The notes beneath the pieces are model-generated. The model saw only the letters and a program-made list of their open reading frames with translations, was not told where the DNA came from and ran no database searches. A DNA stretch of 64,000 nt from Polaromonas sp. (GTDB taxonomy: Bacteria > Pseudomonadota > Gammaproteobacteria > Burkholderiales > Burkholderiaceae_C). Location of the stretch: positions 1 to 64,000 of the forward strand of contig NZ_JAQSDA010000008.1 in NCBI RefSeq assembly GCF_029945685.1, given 5' to 3'. Of the stretch, positions 57,625-64,000 are shown piece by piece. A program made the translations under genes and the position numbers. Numbering within the stretch: the first letter of the stretch is position 1; the number at the start of each line of letters is the position of its first letter.

Positions 57625-58251
57625 ATGATCAAACTTTTTGTAGGCTTGGGAAACCCAGGCCCCGAATACGAGGCGACCCGCCACAACGCCGGTTTCTGGT
57701 GGACCGAGGCGCTGGCGCGCGAACTCAAGCTGAACCTGGCACTCGACAAGAACTACCACGGCCGCGTCGCCCGCACCACGGTCAAGGGCCAGACTGTCTG
57801 GCTGCTCGAGCCGCTGACCTTCATGAACCTGTCGGGCAAATCGGTGGCGGCGCTGGCGCGTTTTTTCAAGATCGCCCCCGAAGAGATCCTGGTGGCCCAC
57901 GACGAGCTCGACATCGTGCCGGGCCAGGCCAAACTCAAGTTCGGCGGCAGCCACGCCGGGCACAACGGACTGCGCGACATCCATGCCCAGCTCGGCACCG
58001 GCGACTACTGGCGCCTGCGCATCGGCGTCGGCCATCCGGGCGTGAAGTCGGAAGTCATCAACTGGGTGCTGAAAAAGCCGTCCCAGGAACACCGCCAGGC
58101 GATCGAGGACAGCATCGCACGCGCGCTCAGGGCCGTGCCCGACCTGCTGGCCGGCGAGATGGAAAAGGCCACCATGCTGATCCACACCAGCGCGCCGCAG
58201 CGGCCCAAGCCGCCGCGCAAGGTCGAAGCGGAAGACTCCGAAAACGATTAG
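57625..58251 (+). CDS. pth: Peptidyl-tRNA hydrolase
   Basis: A 208-residue enzyme that recycles tRNA from peptidyl-tRNA lost by ribosomes. The start [20 protein letters not shown] contains the catalytic His of TRHNAG; the catalytic Asp is in [11 protein letters not shown], with the substrate loop [14 protein letters not shown] short Pro/Lys-rich tail ([18 protein letters not shown]) is nonconserved. It is separated from rplY by a terminator and followed by a long repeat-rich gap. Confidence 0.95.
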   Translation: MIKLFVGLGNPGPEYEATRHNAGFWWTEALARELKLNLALDKNYHGRVARTTVKGQTVWLLEPLTFMNLSGKSVAALARFFKIAPEEILVAHDELDIVPGQAKLKFGGSHAGHNGLRDIHAQLGTGDYWRLRIGVGHPGVKSEVINWVLKKPSQEHRQAIEDSIARALRAVPDLLAGEMEKATMLIHTSAPQRPKPPRKVEAEDSEND

Positions 58252-58435
58252 TGGCGTCACGCTGCGCCTGCGGTCTGCTCTGGACAGTAGGACAGACTCC
58301 CCACTCCCATCCCTAACCCCTGCCCTCCCCCCGCTGGGCGATGGAGGGGGACTTCATTTGGCCGCGTGTGCTGCGCCCACGTGCAAACATGACGGCCGCG
58401 TGGCCCGACCTGACGCGCTTTGCGCGTCAGGTCTC

Positions 58436-58471
58436 CCCGATCCCGATCCCGAACCCGAACCCGAACCCGCA
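58436..58471. repeat. Six-base tandem repeat
   Basis: Five full hexamers (CCCGAT, CCCGAT, CCCGAA, CCCGAA, CCCGAA) and a diverged sixth. Such arrays can change length by slippage. It lies in noncoding DNA, four bases after a perfect hairpin. Confidence 0.8.
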
Positions 58472-58529
58472 TTTTTCCCCCACCCATTGGGCTGGGCCGA
58501 GGAGCGCAGCCGAAAGCGGATCAGGACGA

Positions 58530-58697
58530 GCGATTGTCTGAGCGAAGCGAGTTCGAGCTCGGCCCCGCTTTCGGCGAGCACCGCAGGTTGCCCGTAGCGA
58601 AGCGGAGGGACCCAGACCATCGGGTCGCCTTTTTCTTTGCTTACTTTCTTTTTGGCGACGCAAAAAGAAAGTAAGTTGCCGCCGGGCAACCCCCGGC
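58530..58697. repeat. Dispersed hairpin repeat, copy 2
   Basis: The second copy of the repeat at 10-182, in the same orientation. Its hairpin is longer: CTTACTTTCTTTTTG pairs perfectly with 58661-58675 around the same loop GCGACG, 15 bp against 11 bp in copy 1. Stem bases differ between the copies but pairing is complete in both, so the structure itself seems to be kept. Confidence 0.85.
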
Positions 58698-58788
58698 TTG
58701 CGGGCAAGCTACAGCGCTTCAAAGAAAATGGGTAGTGAGCAAACATGGATCCTGGATCAAGTCCGGGATGACAAGCCCAAACACGGAA

Positions 58789-58853
58789 TGCTATAAATTA
58801 GATAGCTGATTGCGCCCGCCAGACAATGGCCGGAGGCCAAAAAGACTATGAAG
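58789..58853 (+). repeat. Two-hairpin repeat at the ferredoxin 3' end
   Basis: GCTATAAATTAGATAGC, then TGATTGCGCCCGCCAGACAA, then TGGCCGGAGGCC and AAAAAGACTATGAAGAA. The last bases overlap the end of the ferredoxin gene, supplying its stop codon (58846-58848) and last residues. Confidence 0.75.
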
Positions 58854-59127
58854 AACGCGCTGCCACCGTCGCCGCAGGCTGCTCCGCCTGCAGCCGCTGG
58901 TACTTCTGCCAGAGCGTTTCACGGTCTTCGATGAAAGCCGGGTTGACGGGAATACACGCCACCGGACAGACCTGCACACACTGCGGCTCGTCGAAATGCC
59001 CCACACACTCGGTGCAGCGATTCGGATCGATCTCGTAGATGTCCTTGCCCAGGTAAATCGCCTGGTTCGGGCATTCGGGTTCGCACACATCGCAGTTGAT
59101 GCACTCGTCGGTGATCAGCAAGGCCAT
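58846..59127 (-). CDS. YfhL-type 2x[4Fe-4S] ferredoxin
   Basis: A 93-residue electron carrier. It starts MALLITDECINCDVCEPECP, whose Cys-x2-Cys-x2-Cys-x3-Cys-Pro binds one cluster; the second set is CTECVGHFDEPQCVQVCPV, with the longer Cys-x8-Cys spacing typical of the YfhL/Allochromatium type. It begins two bases after the coaD stop, so it is the last gene of the M16-M16-rsmD-coaD-fdx operon. The final residues are set by a repeat. Confidence 0.92.
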   Translation of the reverse strand: MALLITDECINCDVCEPECPNQAIYLGKDIYEIDPNRCTECVGHFDEPQCVQVCPVACIPVNPAFIEDRETLWQKYQRLQAEQPAATVAARSS

Positions 59128-59129
59128 GG

Positions 59130-59633
59130 TCAGCCCTCTTTCTGCGCCTGCTGCAGGGCGATGGCGACGTTGGCGCTGACCATCTGGCCCACATCGCCGC
59201 CGAGTTTGCTGATCTCGCGCACCAGGGTGCTGCTGATGCATTGCAGCGGCGCGTCGGGCAACAGAAACACGGTTTCCACCTGGGGCCGCAGCTTGCGGTT
59301 CATCGCGGCCATCTGCGCCTCGTAGTCAAAGTCGGTGAGGTTGCGCACGCCGCGCACCACGGCGACGGCCTGCTGGGCGGCGCAGAAATCCATGATCAGG
59401 CCGTCAAAAGGCAGGACGCTGACGTTGGCCATGCCCTGCGTTTCGCCCCGCACCTGCTGCAGGCGCGTGTCCAGGCTGAACAGCGTTTTTTTGTGGTGCG
59501 CCACGGCCACCCCGATGATGAGCCGGTCAAACAGCCCGGCCGCGCGGCGGACGATGTCCTGGTGCCCGAGCGTGAAGGGGTCGAAGGTGCCGGAATAAAC
59601 CGCCACACGGGAACTCTGGGTGCTTGTCGCCAT
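59130..59633 (-). CDS. coaD: Phosphopantetheine adenylyltransferase
   Basis: A 167-residue enzyme of coenzyme A synthesis, joining AMP to 4'-phosphopantetheine. Motifs: VAVYSGTFDPFTLGHQDIVR (nucleotidyl-transferase HxGH form TLGH), VVRGVRNLTDFDYEAQMA and the C-terminal SSTLVREISKLGGDV. It lies between rsmD and ferredoxin, the usual arrangement. Confidence 0.96.
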   Translation of the reverse strand: MATSTQSSRVAVYSGTFDPFTLGHQDIVRRAAGLFDRLIIGVAVAHHKKTLFSLDTRLQQVRGETQGMANVSVLPFDGLIMDFCAAQQAVAVVRGVRNLTDFDYEAQMAAMNRKLRPQVETVFLLPDAPLQCISSTLVREISKLGGDVGQMVSANVAIALQQAQKEG

Positions 59634-59687
59634 GCGGCAATTATGCCCCCCTGCCCGCGGGGCCGCGTGCCCCTGCCGCTTGCAGGG

Positions 59688-60350
59688 CTACGCGCCTTCC
59701 AGTGAAACGCCCTTGCGAACCAGCAAGTGAAAGTGCACCGCGCCGGCCCTGCCGCTGCGATGCAGCTGCAGGCCGTAGTCCGCCAGGGCCTCGTCGGTCC
59801 AGGCCTGCGGTGCCTCGAGGTAGACATAACCGGGGTCGGCCACCACCTGCGCCGCTGCCTTGAGTGCGGGCTCGAACAGCGGCGAGTCAAACGGCGGGTC
59901 CAGCAACACCAGCTGCATGCTGGCGGGTGTTGCCCGCCTCAGCACGGCGACGCCGTCGCCGCGCTCCACCCGCACCATGTCCGCGTGCAGCCTGGCCTGC
60001 AAGGCCTTGAGCTGGTCCACCAGGCCGGCATCCTGCTCGCACAGCAGCACCTCGGCAGCGCCGCGCGAGGCGGCTTCAAAGCCCAGCACGCCGGTGCCGG
60101 CAAACACGTCGATGCAGCGCCAGCCGCTCAGGTCCTGGCCCAGCCAGTTGAACAGGGTCTCACGCACGCGGTCAGGCGTCGGGCGCAGGCCGGGCTTGTT
60201 GGCCACCGGCAGCTTGGTGCGTTTGTACTGCCCGCCGATGATGCGGATCTCGCCCGGCGGCACGGACTTGCGGCCCACCACCTTGCCCGACTTCGGGCGT
60301 GGCGCAGCGGTTTTGGGAGATTTGTTGTCGGAGGCAGGGGTGTATTTCAT
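59688..60350 (-). CDS. rsmD: 16S rRNA (guanine-966-N2) methyltransferase RsmD
   Basis: A 220-residue SAM-dependent enzyme. It has a nonconserved basic start (about 35 residues), then IRIIGGQYKRTKLPVANKPGL, the SAM loop DVFAGTGVLGFEAASRGA and the catalytic motif LLDPPFDSP. Its start overlaps the stop of the M16 gene (ATGA), so it is translationally coupled to it. coaD follows 54 bases later. Confidence 0.94.
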   Translation of the reverse strand: MKYTPASDNKSPKTAAPRPKSGKVVGRKSVPPGEIRIIGGQYKRTKLPVANKPGLRPTPDRVRETLFNWLGQDLSGWRCIDVFAGTGVLGFEAASRGAAEVLLCEQDAGLVDQLKALQARLHADMVRVERGDGVAVLRRATPASMQLVLLDPPFDSPLFEPALKAAAQVVADPGYVYLEAPQAWTDEALADYGLQLHRSGRAGAVHFHLLVRKGVSLEGA

Positions 60351-61699
60351 GGCGCGCCAAGGATAACAGTCACCATCTTTTCAGGCTGCAGCTTGCGCCC
60401 AAACGCGGCCTTGACATCCGCCGCGCTGACTTTGGCAATCCGGTCGGTCCAGGTGTCCAGGTAGTCAAGCGGCAAATCGTTCCAGGCGATGTTGGCGAGG
60501 TTGCCGAGCAGCTTGCGGTTGCTGTCAATCAGCAGCGGGAAGCCACCGATGAGGTTGTCCCTGGCGGCCTGCAGTTCGGCCTGCGTCGGGCCCTGGGCGA
60601 CGAACTTTGCAATCACCTCACGGGCGACCGCCGTGGCCTGCGTGGCCTGGTCCGGCCGGGTCTGAAGGCCCACCGTGAACGCGCCGGCATGGCGGCCTGG
60701 CGAAAAATAACTGGAGACGCTGTAGCTGAGCCCGCGTTTTTCGCGCACCTCTTCGGTCAGGCGCGAGACAAAACCGCCGCCACCCAGCACATAGTTGCCC
60801 ACGGTGAGGGCATAAAAATCGGGGTCGTTGCGCTTGTAGCCGGGCTGGCCCATCAGCACATGCGCCTGCGCCGAGTCAAACGGGATGGCGAGCACCTGCG
60901 CACGCTCCAGCGGCGCCACCTCGGCCACCGCCGGCAGCGGCGGCGCCGCCGCACAGTCGGCTTGGGGCAGGCGCGCGAGCAACCCCGTCACCAGCGTGTC
61001 GGCCTGCGCGCGCGTCAACGCCCCCACAATGCTGACCCGGGCCTGGCAAGGCGTGAAGTAGCGCGCATGAAAGGCCTGCATGTCGGCAACGCTGATGCGT
61101 CCCAGGCTGGCTTCGCTGGTTTCATGGCCGTAGGGATGGCTGCCGTACACCGCTTCGGAGAAAGCGCGGGCCACGCGGTAGGCGGGCCGGGTGTAGGCCT
61201 CCTTGAGCTGGGCCAGCATGCGCTGGCGGTCGCGCTGCCACACCGGGTCCGGAAAGGAGGGTTCGGCCATCTGGCGCGCCGCCAGCCGCACGGCACGGCT
61301 CAGCAGGTCCGGCTCGGTCAGGCTGCGCAGTGAAAAGCTGAAACGGTCAGCGCCTGCCGATGCGCCGAACTGCGCCCCGAGATCGGCCCAGGCTTCGCCC
61401 AGCGCATTTTCATCAAGCGCAGGCTCGCCGCCGCGTGCAGCCACACCCTTGGAAAGCAGCGAGGCGGTGATCCCGGCCAAACCGGCCTGGTCGGCCGCGA
61501 CGCGCCGGCTGCCGGCATCGAAGTCCAGCTGCACATCGACCATGGCGATGGCCGGGCTTTCGACCAGGTAGACCCGGGCGCCGCCGGGCTGCGTCCACTG
61601 CTGCACGGGAATCGCGGCCCATGAAAACATGGGATAAAAAATGGCTGTAGCCCCCACCAGCAGGGCGCCAACAGCTCTTTTTTTAATAGCACTTGTCAC
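60347..61699 (-). CDS. M16 family protein lacking the zinc motif
   Basis: About 450 residues from the GTG at 61699, chosen because AGGAA lies seven bases upstream and a proper signal peptide follows (TSAIKKRAVGALLVGATA). A TTG at 61759, overlapping the previous stop, is the alternative. It is an M16 peptidase by fold (GITASLLSKGVAARGGEPAL, AAFGRKLQPEKM), but where the active partner has His-x2-Glu-His this one has no such motif, so it is the non-catalytic subunit of a periplasmic pair with the gene just upstream. The signal peptide is encoded by a two-hairpin repeat copy. Confidence 0.85.
   Translation of the reverse strand: MTSAIKKRAVGALLVGATAIFYPMFSWAAIPVQQWTQPGGARVYLVESPAIAMVDVQLDFDAGSRRVAADQAGLAGITASLLSKGVAARGGEPALDENALGEAWADLGAQFGASAGADRFSFSLRSLTEPDLLSRAVRLAARQMAEPSFPDPVWQRDRQRMLAQLKEAYTRPAYRVARAFSEAVYGSHPYGHETSEASLGRISVADMQAFHARYFTPCQARVSIVGALTRAQADTLVTGLLARLPQADCAAAPPLPAVAEVAPLERAQVLAIPFDSAQAHVLMGQPGYKRNDPDFYALTVGNYVLGGGGFVSRLTEEVREKRGLSYSVSSYFSPGRHAGAFTVGLQTRPDQATQATAVAREVIAKFVAQGPTQAELQAARDNLIGGFPLLIDSNRKLLGNLANIAWNDLPLDYLDTWTDRIAKVSAADVKAAFGRKLQPEKMVTVILGAP
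61631..61692 (-). repeat. Two-hairpin repeat encoding the signal peptide of the M16 protein
   Basis: On the minus strand: GCTATTAAAAAAAGAGC, TGTTGGCGCCCTGCTGGTGG, GGGCTACAGCC and ATTTTTTATCCCATG. Read in frame it gives Ala-Ile-Lys-Lys-Arg-Ala-Val-Gly-Ala-Leu. The repeat thus provides both the basic and the hydrophobic parts of the signal. Confidence 0.7.
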
Positions 61700-61755
61700 A
61701 GAAATTCCTGGAGAAAACAGGGTGGAAGAAAGGGCCAGTCGCGGACGGACCGCGC

Positions 61756-63198
61756 TCAATGCCGCAGTCCCGCAGCAGGCACACGTTTGGCGCGGGACGG
61801 ATCGGGCGGCTGCGGCAGCAAGTTGGCGAGGGTCAGCTGGTCGTCACTGAAATAACGCGCCGCGACCGCCTGCACTTCGGCGCTGCTGATGCTGCGCAAC
61901 TGGCTGACCAGGCGCTCGTCCGTGTCCAGCGGCAGGCCGTTGACCCAGTAGGTGCCCAGCCCGCGGGCCTGACTGAACAATGCATCAAGTTTGTAGGTTT
62001 CGCTGGCCACCCACTGGGTCTTGACACGTTGGAGTTCGGCCTCGCTGACGCCTTCGCGGGCAATCCGCGCCACCTGCTGACGCAGGGCCTCGGCCACCTG
62101 GTCAGCGGTTTTTCCGGCAGCCGGCACCCCGTCGAGCACAAAGACCTGCGGGCCGCGGCCGAACAGGCCATTGGACGCACCGGCACTGTCGGCGAGCCGG
62201 TTGTCCCCCTGCGCCAGGGCGCGTTCCAGCCGCGCGCCGCTGTAACCGTCAAGGACTGCGGCCAGCACCGTCAGCGCCAGCGCATCGCGGTTGAAGGCGT
62301 CCGCCGTGGCCGGCGCGGCGTTCGCCGGCGACTGCAGGCCCGGCACCTTGTAGGACAGGCTCACATAGGCCTGGCTGGCCGGTGCCTTGAAGTCCATCCT
62401 GCGCAGGCCGGTCTGCACCGGCTCGAGGCGAGGCTTGCGCGGCGGCACCGGACGGGCCACCGCAGCGCCATAGTATTTTTCTGCCAGCCGCCGCACCTGC
62501 GCCACGTCCACATCGCCGGCAATCACCACGGCCGCATTGGCCGGCACATACCAGCGCCGGTAAAACGCGCGAGCATCGTCGGGCGTCATGGCCTCGAGGT
62601 CGCTCATCCAGCCGACCACCGGTCGCCGGTACGGCGAGGCCACAAAGGTCATGGCGTTGACGGCTTCATACATCAGCGCGCGCGGCGAGTCTTCGGTGCG
62701 CAGGCGGCGCTCTTCCTTGACGACCTCGAGTTCTTTTGCGAACTCCTCGTCGGCCCACTGGTTGCGGGCAAACCGGTCGGCCTCCAGGCGCATCACGTCT
62801 TCAAGCTTGCCCGAAGGGATCTGCTGGTAAAAACCGGTGGCGTCGCGCGAAGTGAATGCATTTTCGCGACCGCCGAGCGCGGCGACACGGCGTGAAAACT
62901 CACCCGGCTTCAGGCTGGGCGTGCCCTTGAACATCATGTGTTCCAGCACATGGGCCACGCCGGTGGTGCCGTCGACTTCGTCCATGGAGCCGACCCGCAC
63001 CCACAGCATGTGGGCCGCGGTGGGCGCGCGCCGGTCGGTCTTGACGATGACCGTGAGGCCATTGGCCAGCTGGAACTGCGTGACGGGGGTAGCAGTCTGG
63101 GCCACCGCGGGGCTGACCAGAAAGAAGCTGAAGAGCAGGGGAAGAAGGGGAAGAAGCGTGTTGCGCGAGGGTGCCGGAAGCCGGATAAACATGCCCAT
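61756..63198 (-). CDS. M16 family zinc metallopeptidase
   Basis: A 480-residue periplasmic protease of the pitrilysin/PqqL-like group. The ATG at 63198 has AGGA four bases upstream and opens a signal peptide (LLPLLPLLFSFFLVSPAVA); an ATG at 63222 is possible. The zinc site is intact: GVAHVLEHMMFKGT (His-x2-Glu-His) with the distal Glu in LEVVKEERRLRTEDSPR. It lies just upstream of a non-catalytic M16 gene, with which it should form a heterodimer. Only about 50 bases separate it from divergent ftsY. Confidence 0.9.
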   Translation of the reverse strand: MGMFIRLPAPSRNTLLPLLPLLFSFFLVSPAVAQTATPVTQFQLANGLTVIVKTDRRAPTAAHMLWVRVGSMDEVDGTTGVAHVLEHMMFKGTPSLKPGEFSRRVAALGGRENAFTSRDATGFYQQIPSGKLEDVMRLEADRFARNQWADEEFAKELEVVKEERRLRTEDSPRALMYEAVNAMTFVASPYRRPVVGWMSDLEAMTPDDARAFYRRWYVPANAAVVIAGDVDVAQVRRLAEKYYGAAVARPVPPRKPRLEPVQTGLRRMDFKAPASQAYVSLSYKVPGLQSPANAAPATADAFNRDALALTVLAAVLDGYSGARLERALAQGDNRLADSAGASNGLFGRGPQVFVLDGVPAAGKTADQVAEALRQQVARIAREGVSEAELQRVKTQWVASETYKLDALFSQARGLGTYWVNGLPLDTDERLVSQLRSISSAEVQAVAARYFSDDQLTLANLLPQPPDPSRAKRVPAAGLRH

Positions 63199-63250
63199 GA
63201 AATCCTGTGTGGTGTGTTTCATAGAATAGTGTGACTCCAAAGCACAACCA

Positions 63251-64000
63251 ATGTTCAGTTTCTTCAAGAAAAAAAAGCCGCCTGCCCCACCTGATGCCGC
63301 GCCGGCAGCGGCATCACCTCCTGCCCAGCCCGGCAGCGCGGTACCCGCTGCGCCAGCCGTCACCACGCCGGCGCTGCCCGGCGGCAGCCTGATCGGCAGT
63401 GCGCTGGTCACGCCCCTCGACATCCCCCTGCCCGGCACGGTGCCAGCGAGCCGCGAGCACTGGGTCAGCAAGCTGCGCTCCGGCCTGCACAAGACCGGCG
63501 CCAGCATTTCCGGCGTGTTCACCGGCAGCCGCATCGACGACGCGCTGTACGAAGACCTGGAGTCGGCCCTGCTGATGGCCGACGCCGGCACCGGCGCCAC
63601 CACCTACCTGCTCGATGAAGTCAAACGCCGCGTGAAAGACAGCGGCGTCACGCATCCGGTGGCCGTCAAGAACATCCTGACCGAGGCGCTCACCCAACTG
63701 CTCAAGCCGCTGGAGCAGCCGCTGGTGATCGGCGAGTACAAACCCACCGTCATCATGGTGGCCGGTGTCAACGGTGCGGGCAAGACGACCTCGATCGGCA
63801 AACTCACGCATCACCTGGCCAACGAAGGCGCATCCGTGCTGCTGGCCGCCGCCGACACCTTCCGTGCCGCAGCCCGGGAGCAACTCGAAGCCTGGGCGGA
63901 CCGCAACCGGGTGGAGATCGTCAGCCAGGAGGGGGGCGATCCGGCCGCAGTGAGCTTCGACGCGGTCAGCGCCGGCAAGGCACGCGGCAAGGACGTGGTG
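63251..64000 (+). CDS. ftsY: Signal recognition particle receptor FtsY (cut by the window end)
   Basis: The first 250 codons; the gene runs past 64000. FtsY docks ribosome-SRP complexes at the membrane for insertion of membrane proteins. It starts MFSFFKKKKPPAPPD, then an Ala/Pro-rich A domain, the N domain (LRSGLHKTGASISGVFTG, DDALYEDLESALLMADAG) and the G1 loop VAGVNGAGKTTSIGKLTHHL, with DTFRAAAREQLEAWADR. The acidic part of the A domain is short. It is divergent from the M16 genes, a conserved neighbourhood. Confidence 0.95.
   Translation, partial: MFSFFKKKKPPAPPDAAPAAASPPAQPGSAVPAAPAVTTPALPGGSLIGSALVTPLDIPLPGTVPASREHWVSKLRSGLHKTGASISGVFTGSRIDDALYEDLESALLMADAGTGATTYLLDEVKRRVKDSGVTHPVAVKNILTEALTQLLKPLEQPLVIGEYKPTVIMVAGVNGAGKTTSIGKLTHHLANEGASVLLAAADTFRAAAREQLEAWADRNRVEIVSQEGGDPAAVSFDAVSAGKARGKDVV

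Larger units (their letters stand above)
58252..58845. other. Gene-free, repeat-rich region after pth
   Basis: These 594 bases hold no supported gene. In order: a GC-rich segment with CCCTCC/GGAGGG (58320-58350); a perfect 10-bp hairpin ACCTGACGCG at 58408-58417/58423-58432; a six-base tandem array, CCCGAT twice then CCCGAA three times (58436-58471); the dispersed hairpin repeat copy 2 (58530-58697); and a two-hairpin repeat copy reaching the ferredoxin stop codon. It looks like a landing zone for small repeats at the junction of two convergent units. Confidence 0.6.

Noticed and set aside
58436..58471. A CRISPR-like array
   Set aside because: The units are six bases long and contiguous, with no spacers and no cas genes in the window. 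It is a simple tandem repeat.

Overview
The window reads as chromosome of a betaproteobacterium, order Burkholderiales, most likely family Comamonadaceae (Polaromonas/Rhodoferax/Variovorax-like). This rests on the high GC content, on the gene orders (YicC-gmk-rpoZ-spoT-greB; mutM-TPR-lolB-ispE-tRNA-Gln-prs-rplY-pth; M16-M16-rsmD-coaD-ferredoxin beside ftsY), on the urt/ure layout with ureJ between ureA and ureB, and on repeat types I associate with this family. The genus is an inference. There is no phage, IS transposase, CRISPR array, rRNA operon or origin.

Layout. 1-5303: part of the urea ABC importer, urtD-urtC-urtB-urtA on the minus strand, with a terminator-like attenuator between urtA and urtB; urtE and ureD are not in the window. 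5657-10410: small accessory genes (a lipoprotein, an AI-2E/PerM permease, an EF-hand protein, an RcnB/CigR-like protein, an AraC regulator, a VOC protein). 10513-15702: a 1729-residue sensor kinase with two complete kinase cores. 15988-19260: CreA, small secreted proteins, two tiny proteins of 24 and 50 residues, a DUF502 membrane protein, and IF-1 with a small partner. 19751-24375: a translationally coupled LuxR-type response regulator and an NCS1-permease/histidine-kinase/receiver fusion, divergent from 24518-29667, the urease cluster ureA-ureJ-ureB-ureC-ureE-ureF-ureG. 29690-33156: tRNA-Ser, a TPR protein, an L,D-transpeptidase and an OmpA-like barrel. 33463-38128 (minus): hemW, rdgB, rph, a PP2C phosphatase and a Ser/Thr kinase. 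38197-42984: yicC, gmk, rpoZ, spoT, greB. 43071-51874: two tRNAs, hrcA, nadK-recN-rapZ, mutY, a dynamin-like GTPase, mutM. 51939-58251: TPR protein, lolB, ispE, tRNA-Gln, prs, rplY, pth. 58846-64000: ferredoxin, coaD, rsmD, two M16 proteins and the start of ftsY.

Functional theme. The left third handles urea: ATP-driven uptake (Urt), nickel supply (UreJ/HupE, UreE, UreG), the urease structural subunits, and a candidate two-component system whose sensor is fused to a nucleobase/hydantoin-type permease. The rest is mainly housekeeping: stringent response, nucleotide metabolism, DNA repair, lipoprotein sorting, CoA and isoprenoid synthesis.

The most unusual signal is repeats that have entered genes. 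A ~65-bp two-hairpin repeat occurs at least nine times. In four genes (urtB, ureJ/hupE, lolB, an M16 protein) it encodes the signal peptide, always in the same reading frame. Separate palindromic insertions lengthen UreC in frame by about 25 residues and the receiver domain of the permease-kinase by about 49 residues. A third repeat, at both ends of the window, keeps a perfect hairpin whose stem differs in sequence and length between copies while the loop is unchanged.
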